Positions 34,756 to 41,017 of a stretch of 41,017 nt of DNA are shown here, piece after piece. Position numbers and translations under genes: made by a program. The notes beneath the pieces were generated by a model. The model searched no databases. It saw nothing but the letters and a program-made list of their open reading frames with translations, and was not told the DNA's origin. The stretch's first letter is position 1. Each line of letters starts with the position of its first letter. The stretch spans positions 1-41,017 of the forward strand of contig JACVTC010000346.1 in NCBI GenBank assembly GCA_016946835.1, in the 5' to 3' direction. Origin of the DNA: Neocallimastix lanati (nom. inval.) (lineage: Eukaryota; Neocallimastigomycota; Neocallimastigomycetes; Neocallimastigales; Neocallimastigaceae).

Positions 34756-35829
34756 ATGTTTTACTATACGAACGTCTGGGCTAGTGAAATACCTGACATT
34801 GCACCAATGTCAGAAGTTAATAAATTAAGGTCTGACGCCCAAGTTACCGTATCCGAATTGGCTTCTTCTGTTAATGATAGTTTTTTATTAAAAGAAGATT
34901 TTAATAATTATAACCAGGACTTACAGAAAAAACTTTATACATTTTACAGAGATAATAAAAATATTATTAATCAACTTTCTAATTTAACTAAAATATTCAA
35001 TGAAAAATTAGATATAAAAATTAGTACCAATGATGATCCCTCTTCTAGCCAATCTGTACCACAAAATCAAGATGATAACGCCTCTATTTCTACCAGACGT
35101 GATGCAGACAATGATGTCATCATGAAAAATAGTTATTCTAATAATTTGCAACAAGTACTTGAACCTGGATTCTTCTCAGGAAACACTAATGACACAGATT
35201 TATTTTGTCAATTATGTGAAGATACTTTCTCAACTTATCCCAACTTAGGATTACCAGAAGAAGTAAAAATAAACTTTGTCAAATCTCGTTTGAGAGACGG
35301 TGCAAGAAATTGGTATATTGCTACCTATAACGAGAACAATCATCCAGGAACACTAAAGAAATTATTAAGTGATATAAAGAAAACTTTTACGAATGTTGCA
35401 AGTAAAAAATTGGCTAAAATCCAGTTAGTAAAATTAAAACATTCGTATGGGAAAATAAATGATTATATAGAAAAGTTTAGAACGTTAACTACTGGTCTGT
35501 CTTGGGACGAAGAAGCTTTAGTCTTATTTTTCTATAATGGACTTCACCCAAAGTTCCAAGAAGAAATAGATAAAATGGAAGAATTCCCTACAAAGCTTGG
35601 TGATATTTATACTAAGTGCATCTTATTTGAAAATAATATTAAAAGTAAGGACCAATTAAGAAATAATATTGATAATAAAAATTTGAGAAAGAAACATTCA
35701 AGCCTACATGTAAACAATAGCAAGAATTATAATAATAATAATTATTATTATACTAAAAATAAATCTAGCAATAATTATTTTAATAATAATAACAATAATA
35801 ATAATCAACATAATAACCAAAAAAACTAA
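34756..35829 (+). CDS. Gag of Element 4
   Basis: 357-residue Gag. A capsid-like retrotransposon Gag domain occupies about 130-300 (EPGFFSGNTND through the DYIEKFRTL helix region). A hydrophilic N-terminal part precedes it. The C-terminus is Lys/Asn-rich, with no CCHC zinc knuckle, unlike the other three elements; RNA binding may rely on the basic tail. The ATG at 34756 lies only 34 nt from the LTR; an in-frame ATG at 34807 (MSEVNK) is an alternative start. The last codons are CAA AAA AAC followed by TAA, placing the stop directly after a slippery heptamer, so pol is reached by -1 frameshifting. Confidence 0.92.
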   Translation: MFYYTNVWASEIPDIAPMSEVNKLRSDAQVTVSELASSVNDSFLLKEDFNNYNQDLQKKLYTFYRDNKNIINQLSNLTKIFNEKLDIKISTNDDPSSSQSVPQNQDDNASISTRRDADNDVIMKNSYSNNLQQVLEPGFFSGNTNDTDLFCQLCEDTFSTYPNLGLPEEVKINFVKSRLRDGARNWYIATYNENNHPGTLKKLLSDIKKTFTNVASKKLAKIQLVKLKHSYGKINDYIEKFRTLTTGLSWDEEALVLFFYNGLHPKFQEEIDKMEEFPTKLGDIYTKCILFENNIKSKDQLRNNIDNKNLRKKHSSLHVNNSKNYNNNNYYYTKNKSSNNYFNNNNNNNNQHNNQKN

Positions 35830-35853
35830 TTGATGGACTTCAAAAGGAGTCCA
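35820..35853 (+). promoter_or_regulatory. -1 programmed frameshift signal between gag and pol of Element 4
   Basis: The heptamer a-aaa-aac (35820-35826) is in phase with gag codons AAA AAC, then TAA. A 7-nt spacer is followed by an 8-bp hairpin: tggacttc (35834-35841), loop aaaa, ggagtcca (35846-35853), with one T-G pair. The -1 frame is open from 35817 through the pol ORF. Confidence 0.88.
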
Positions 35854-38800
35854 GAACATCAAAAAATTTAAAAACAATTTATTATAATTTTCCTACACTT
35901 GATTCAATCAATGAATCAAATCTCCCATCTACATTCCTTTTATTCAAATCTTATATTCCTATTAAATTCTTAAATAATTTTTCAATTAAAAATGAAAAAA
36001 TTCAAAAATTAACTTCTGAATCTATGTTAGATTCAGGATCCTTTTGCAATTTTATCACAGAAAAATTAGTAAATAAATTAAAACTAAATATTCAAAAAAC
36101 AAAAAATAAAATCCTAGTTAAAGGTATTTCAGGCAGAACTACCAAATTAGATCAATTTGTTTGGTTAAATTTTCAAATTAAATTTTTTAAAAATAATAAA
36201 TTTTATTTTCAAGATTTTAAAGAAAAATTTTTAATCTCAAATTGTATTCCTACTGATTTACTTTTTGGAAATCAGTTTATTAGGAAATTCAAAATACATT
36301 ACAATTATAAAAATAATACCTTATATTCTTATTTAAATTATAATTCTTTAAATGATCATAAAAATAAATCCATAAAATATAAGGGAAATAATTTTTATTT
36401 AAACTCGTTGAAAAGAAAAATTTTTAAAAATAAATTTTTTAAAAGAAAAATAAAAAATAAATTTTATTATAAAAATTTTTCAAAAAATCGATCAAAAAAT
36501 AATTCAAAAAATATCTCCAAAAAATTTAATTTAAAAAATTTAAAAAATTTTTCAAAAAATCCAAAGTTTAATAAATATAAAAATTCTATTAATAAAAATT
36601 CTAAAATTTATGTATATGTAAAATATTTAAATAAATCTAAAAGTAAATTTTCTTCCAAAAAATTTAACAAAAATCATCGAGATTTATATAATAATAAAAA
36701 AGAATTTAGTTATAATTTTTTAATATATTGTTTTCTTTCAACTAAAGATAAAGTTGAAATTGAAAATGAGGAACCAAAAGTAGAAGAAATTCCTCATCAA
36801 TATCAAGATTTAGCAATCGTATTTAGCAAAAAAGAGGCAGATAAATTACCTCCTCACCGTTTAACCGACTGTAAGATTGTTTTAGAAAAAGACGCTACAC
36901 TCCATTACGGCCCAATTTATCCATTAACTGAAGAAGAATCACAAGTTCTTAAGGATTATATAAAAGAAAATTTAGAAAAAGGATTTATTAGACCATCAGA
37001 ATCTCCTGCTGGATATCCTGTCCTTTTCCAAAAGAAAAAAGATGGTTCCCTTCGGTTATGTGTAGACTATAAAAAATTAAATGCAGTAACTATAAGAAAT
37101 TCATATCCTCTCCCTCTAATAACAGATATAATAGAAAAAGTAAAGGGAGCAAAATATTTTACGAAATTGGATTTACGTTCTGCTTATAATTTAATAAGAA
37201 TTAAAGAAGGTGATGAATATAAAACTGCGTTTAGAACTAAATATGGTCATTATGAATATTTAGTTATGCCGTTTGGATTAAAAAATGCGCCTGCCACTTT
37301 CCAATCATTTATTAACTCTATTCTTAGACCATACTTGGAAAAATGTGTGATCTTATATTTAGATGATATTTTAATTTATTCCAAAGATTTAGAGGAGCAT
37401 CATAATCAAGTCAGAAACGTCCTTCAAACTTTAATTAATAATAATTTATATGCAAAATTAGAAAAATGTGAATTTGACCAGAACCAAGTTGAATTTTTAG
37501 ATTACATTTTATCTGGTGATGGTGTATCTACTGATCCAAAGAAAATTAAATCAATAGAAGAGTGGCCAAGACCAGAAAATTTAAAAGATGTTCAAAGATT
37601 TATTGGCCTATGTAATTACTATAGAAGATTTGTTAAAGATTTTGCAAAAATTGCAAAACCCTTACATAATTTAACAAGGAAAAATATTAAATTTTTATGG
37701 ACAAATGAATGTGAAAATGCTTTTAAGGAATTAAAGAAAAGATTAATTACTTCTCCAATTCTACTTCATCCTGATATTACAAAACCTTTTATAGTAGAAT
37801 GTGATGCAAGTAATTATGCTATTGGTGCTGTTCTATCTCAAAGAGATAAAGATAATAATTTACATCCAGTAGCATATTATTCTAGAAGTTTACTAAACGC
37901 CGAAATAAATTATACAATTACTGATAAAGAACTACTTGCTATAAGGGATGCTTTTATTACTTGGAGACATCTACTTCTTGGTGCTAAATACCAGATTACT
38001 GTTTATACAGATCATAGGAACTTAATATACACATTAGGAGGAAAGGTTGCAAATCAAAGACAACACAGATGGTACCTTTTCTTCCAAGAATATAATTTCA
38101 TAATAAAGTATAGACAGGGAAACAAAAACGGAAAACCTGACAGTCTATCTAGAAGACCTGACTATATTAAAAACAACACTGAAGAAAAACCTGAAAATAT
38201 TTTAGACATTAAAAATGTTAAAGAAATTCCATGTTATGTTAGTATTGTGAGTGACCTTTTAGAAAGAATTATTGATGCTACCAAGTCTGACGCTACAGCT
38301 GAGGATATTCAACTTTACTTTAGTCCTCAAAATGTAAAAAATGATATGTCTTATAAGCCCTTCAGAAAAATGGAAAAGTTTAAATTAAAGGACAATTTAA
38401 TATTTTATAATAATTTAGTCTATATTCCTGAAGTTCTCCGATTAGAAATATTAACAAAATATCATGAAAAGCCCGCAGCCGGTCATTTAGGAATTAGAAG
38501 AACTTTAGAGTTAATAACAAGAAACTTTTGGTGGCCTAAAATAAAAGAAGATGTAACCAAATATGTAAACTCTTGTCAATCCTGTGCAAGAAACAAAATG
38601 AATAGACACAGAAAATATGGTCTTCTACAACCTTTGGATACTCCCGAAAGACCTTGGAAATCTATTGAAATCGACTTTCTATGCGGTCTTCCTGATTCTA
38701 AAGGATATACAGTAATAATGGTAGTTGTCGATCGTTTTTCTAAAATGATCCACTTAATTCCCTTTAAACAAATACCTGATGCAAAACAAACTGCTAAGGC

Positions 38801-39686
38801 TTTTATGAATAATATCTTTAAACTACATGGTTTACCTCAAGATATTTACACAGACAGAGGATCACAATTTACAAGTGCTCTTTGGAATGAATTTATGCAC
38901 TTATTAAAAATTAAAAATAATATAGCTACCACAGATCATCATGAAACCGTCGGACAAGTTGAAAGGTGTAACTCTTTTATTGAACAATATCTTAGGGCTT
39001 ATTCAAGAGCTTATTATCATGATGACTGGATAGATTGGATCTACCTTGCAGAATTTGCATATAATAATTCGGTTAACGAATCTACTAAGGAAACTCCTTT
39101 CTTTATAAATTATGGGTTCCATCCTTCCATGGACGAATTCTTTTTATTACCTCAAATGGATACTAATTTTAAATATATAAAAAATGTAAATACTAGTTTT
39201 AATCACATTAAAGACGTCTTACTACGTTCCAAAGAATTATATAAAAGGCATGCTGATAAGAAAAGATTAGAACCTCCTGTTTTTAAAGAAGGTGACTTAG
39301 TATGGGTTCAAACTCCTCCTTCTCTTAATATCGAAGATTATTCTAAATTATCACCTTGTAAGTACGGACCCTATAAAGTACTTGAAGCTTTAGATAATAA
39401 TAATTATAAAATAGATTTAAAAAGATCTCCTTTCCCTAAACACCATCCAATATTCCATATATCCGAGCTCGAGCCTTTCATTCCTACTCCTCCAGAATAT
39501 AGAAAAAGAAGATCTCATAATGAATCTATTAAGGATATTATAGAAATCGCAGGATTTAGGACTAATTATAAGAAAAAATGTTATGAATATCGTGTAAGGT
39601 ATAAATATAAAATTCCTATGATTGGGTTCCTTCAGAAGAAGTTGAAAATAACCCAAGAAATCAAGACATTTATTTATTATATTTAA
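35826..39686 (+). CDS. Pol of Element 4 (protease, RT, RNase H, integrase, broken chromodomain)
   Basis: Open in the -1 frame from the gag frameshift. The first ATG (36024, numbering below) lies inside the protease, two codons before its catalytic LDSGS Asp, so it cannot be the true start. A Lys/Asn/Phe-rich linker (about 100-230) follows. RT has first Asp D383 (KLDLRSAY) and YLDD at 445-448, with Asp replacing Gly in the usual FLGY motif (FLDYILS). RNase H D594 (ECDAS). Integrase has an HHCC region and DD35E residues D884, D944 and E980. At the C-terminus a chromodomain-like segment begins, but near 39614-39618 the frame appears shifted: the +2 frame from 39617 to a stop at 39722-39724 continues with a tryptophan-proline-acidic motif (DWVPSEE) expected there. 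One missing base explains it. Enzymatic parts look intact. Confidence 0.92.
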   Translation, partial: LIDGLQKESRTSKNLKTIYYNFPTLDSINESNLPSTFLLFKSYIPIKFLNNFSIKNEKIQKLTSESMLDSGSFCNFITEKLVNKLKLNIQKTKNKILVKGISGRTTKLDQFVWLNFQIKFFKNNKFYFQDFKEKFLISNCIPTDLLFGNQFIRKFKIHYNYKNNTLYSYLNYNSLNDHKNKSIKYKGNNFYLNSLKRKIFKNKFFKRKIKNKFYYKNFSKNRSKNNSKNISKKFNLKNLKNFSKNPKFNKYKNSINKNSKIYVYVKYLNKSKSKFSSKKFNKNHRDLYNNKKEFSYNFLIYCFLSTKDKVEIENEEPKVEEIPHQYQDLAIVFSKKEADKLPPHRLTDCKIVLEKDATLHYGPIYPLTEEESQVLKDYIKENLEKGFIRPSESPAGYPVLFQKKKDGSLRLCVDYKKLNAVTIRNSYPLPLITDIIEKVKGAKYFTKLDLRSAYNLIRIKEGDEYKTAFRTKYGHYEYLVMPFGLKNAPATFQSFINSILRPYLEKCVILYLDDILIYSKDLEEHHNQVRNVLQTLINNNLYAKLEKCEFDQNQVEFLDYILSGDGVSTDPKKIKSIEEWPRPENLKDVQRFIGLCNYYRRFVKDFAKIAKPLHNLTRKNIKFLWTNECENAFKELKKRLITSPILLHPDITKPFIVECDASNYAIGAVLSQRDKDNNLHPVAYYSRSLLNAEINYTITDKELLAIRDAFITWRHLLLGAKYQITVYTDHRNLIYTLGGKVANQRQHRWYLFFQEYNFIIKYRQGNKNGKPDSLSRRPDYIKNNTEEKPENILDIKNVKEIPCYVSIVSDLLERIIDATKSDATAEDIQLYFSPQNVKNDMSYKPFRKMEKFKLKDNLIFYNNLVYIPEVLRLEILTKYHEKPAAGHLGIRRTLELITRNFWWPKIKEDVTKYVNSCQSCARNKMNRHRKYGLLQPLDTPERPWKSIEIDFLCGLPDSKGYTVIMVVVDRFSKMIHLIPFKQIPDAKQTAKAFMNNIFKLHGLPQDIYTDRGSQFTSALWNEFMHLLKIKNNIATTDHHETVGQVERCNSFIEQYLRAYSRAYYHDDWIDWIYLAEFAYNNSVNESTKETPFFINYGFHPSMDEFFLLPQMDTNFKYIKNVNTSFNHIKDVLLRSKELYKRHADKKRLEPPVFKEGDLVWVQTPPSLNIEDYSKLSPCKYGPYKVLEALDNNNYKIDLKRSPFPKHHPIFHISELEPFIPTPPEYRKRRSHNESIKDIIEIAGFRTNYKKKCYEYRVRYKYKIPMIGFLQKKLKITQEIKTFIYYI

Positions 39687-39718
39687 AGAATGGAAGGAAG
39701 TTTACTTCGATTGCATAT

Positions 39719-39722
<4 letters not shown>

Positions 39723-39750
<28 letters not shown>
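39723..39750 (+). repeat. Poly(A) tract in the Element 4 3' UTR
   Basis: 28 consecutive A on the sense strand, beginning at the stop codon of the unshifted chromodomain frame (39722-39724). The 39751-40319 3' UTR has no ORF and is rich in aatttcaaa motifs. Confidence 0.9.
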
Positions 39751-39754
<4 letters not shown>

Positions 39755-40143
39755 GAAATTTTATTTTTTATTATTAATTTTTAACTTTTACTTTATTATT
39801 ATCTATTTTTTAGTTAATTTTAATATTTCAATATTTCTATAATGAAATTTCAATTTCAAAATTTCAAAATTCAAAAATTCAAAAAATATAGCTATATTAC
39901 ACTCTTAACAATCAATTTATAATTCAACATAATCAAAATTTTATAAATTATTATAATTTTCATTTTTTTAAAAATTTAATGCAAACAATTTAAGAAGTTA
40001 ATTGAATTAAATTTCAAAATTTCAATTTCAAAAATTCTATATCAAATTCATTCAAAAGTGGTACATTATATTCACAACCATCAATTTTATTAACTAAATT
40101 TTAATTTTACTAAATTTTAGAAATTTCAAAATTTCAATGAAAT

Positions 40144-40195
40144 GGTCACTTGAAATGGGGTTTTTTTATAAAAATTTAAAAGGACTCAAGTGACC
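40144..40195 (+). promoter_or_regulatory. Long-arm hairpin in the Element 4 3' UTR
   Basis: ggtcacttga (40144-40153) pairs perfectly with tcaagtgacc (40186-40195), separated by 32 nt. In such AT-rich sequence a 10-bp mixed-base match is unlikely by chance. Function unknown. Confidence 0.55.
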
Positions 40196-40308
40196 CTTCT
40201 TCCTTTGAAATTAAAAAAATTTTTAATTTATGAAATTTCAAAAATTTTTTTAATAAAAATTTAGACCTCCATATCGTTACACAAAAATCGTCCTTGAATC
40301 CGATTTTA

Positions 40309-40319
40309 TGGGAGGGCGT
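40309..40319 (+). promoter_or_regulatory. Polypurine tract of Element 4
   Basis: tgggagggcgt lies directly before the 3' LTR. Confidence 0.75.
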
Positions 40320-41017
40320 TGTTGAAATTATAACTGAATTGAAATCTCAATTTCAGTTATTTACATTTCAATAATTAAAAATATTATTTATTTAATTATA
40401 AATAATATATATATTTAAATAATTAATAATTAATATAAATTCTTGTTTAATATTTAAAGGGTTATCTTAGGCTAATAATTCTGAGAATATTAATAAATAA
40501 GGTTTATATTAATAATTAATTTCAATGATACATTTGACGTCACGTGTATTTTATTTATATTATGTTTTTATATATGTTTACAACATATCTATATTAAATT
40601 CAATTATTCAAATTAATTATATAATTAAATTTATCCTTATATTTTATTATTATTTATATTACTATATTATTACTATCTTATAATTAAATATTATTAATTA
40701 TGTAACTTACAAAGTATAAAAGAAAGATGTAAAAATCTATCTTTTATGTTCTTTGTAAGGTTATTGTAAAATTACCTTAATAGTAATATATTATAGATAT
40801 TTTATTATTAAATAAAATCAATAAATTTAAAATCAAATTAATTTGATAATTCTAATTATCAAAGTTTATTATAAATAAATTTTCATTAAACTAAACATTT
40901 AAATATTTATTATTATTATTATATATCTATATAGTATATTACTATATAGTCATATCGACTTAGTGAATATTTTTATTAAAACATATTATTTTATTTAAAT
41001 TTAAATTATAAATTATA
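40320..41017 (+). repeat. Element 4 3' LTR (truncated by window end)
   Basis: Matches 34009-34721 to within one deleted base. The last 14 or so bases, including the CTTAACA end, lie beyond the window. Confidence 0.96.

Larger units (their letters stand above)
34009..41017 (+). mobile_element. Element 4: Ty3/gypsy retrotransposon, 3' LTR cut by window end
   Basis: 5' LTR 34009-34721, very short leader, gag 34756-35829, -1 frameshift signal, pol to 39686, 3' UTR with hairpin, polypurine tract, 3' LTR from 40320. The LTRs differ visibly only by one base deletion (ggcctaa versus ggctaa), so the insertion is recent. It is inserted in the inverted D LTR. The right target duplication lies outside the window. 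Confidence 0.95.

Overview
This window is very AT-rich eukaryotic DNA with no recognisable host gene. Everything that can be identified is mobile DNA: four near-complete Ty3/gypsy LTR retrotransposons, at least ten solo or partial LTRs nested in one another, and one tRNA-derived SINE. The standard genetic code, extreme AT richness, Asn/Lys-rich proteins and Tf1/sushi-like chromodomain Gag-Pol proteins suggest an early-diverging AT-rich fungus. An anaerobic gut fungus (Neocallimastigomycota) is my best guess; this is inference from composition and element type, not proof.

Layout. 1-7601: an LTR of family D, split by Element 1 (43-7221, + strand, 5-bp target duplication gaatg, one Gag-Pol ORF of 1627 aa). 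7606-8628: solo LTR E. 8633-19624: Element 2 (+ strand; Gag and Pol in different frames). Its 5' LTR is split by solo LTR G, G is split by solo LTR F, and F is split by the SINE (a four-layer nest). 19628-23464: solo LTRs H, B', I, J and K. 23470-25163: no gene seen. 25169-33556: LTRs A, B and C separated by the same 5-mer caaat; B is split by Element 3 (26178-32127, - strand, one ORF of 1287 aa lacking part of RT). 33563-34008: a second D copy, inverted. 34009 to the window end: Element 4 (+ strand, Gag and Pol in different frames, 3' LTR cut by the window edge).

How the elements work. Elements 1 and 3 make one fused Gag-Pol. Elements 2 and 4 end gag exactly at a canonical -1 slippery heptamer followed by UAA, a short spacer and a hairpin, with pol open in the -1 frame. 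Elements 1, 3 and 4 have no tRNA primer-binding site after the 5' LTR. Instead the first 10-11 nt after the LTR are complementary to a stretch of their own LTR just downstream of a TATA box, as expected for Tf1/sushi-type self-priming. Element 2 has a conventional TGG-type tRNA primer site. Elements 1, 3 and 4 carry C-terminal chromodomains of different quality; Element 2 has none.

The most unusual signals are the two frameshift cassettes, the self-priming complementarity, an in-frame loss of about 112 RT residues in a very young Element 3, the SINE with an exact tRNA 5' end and encoded CCA, tRNA-like A/B boxes inside the Element 3 LTR, and the repeated landing of LTRs within a few bases of other LTR ends.
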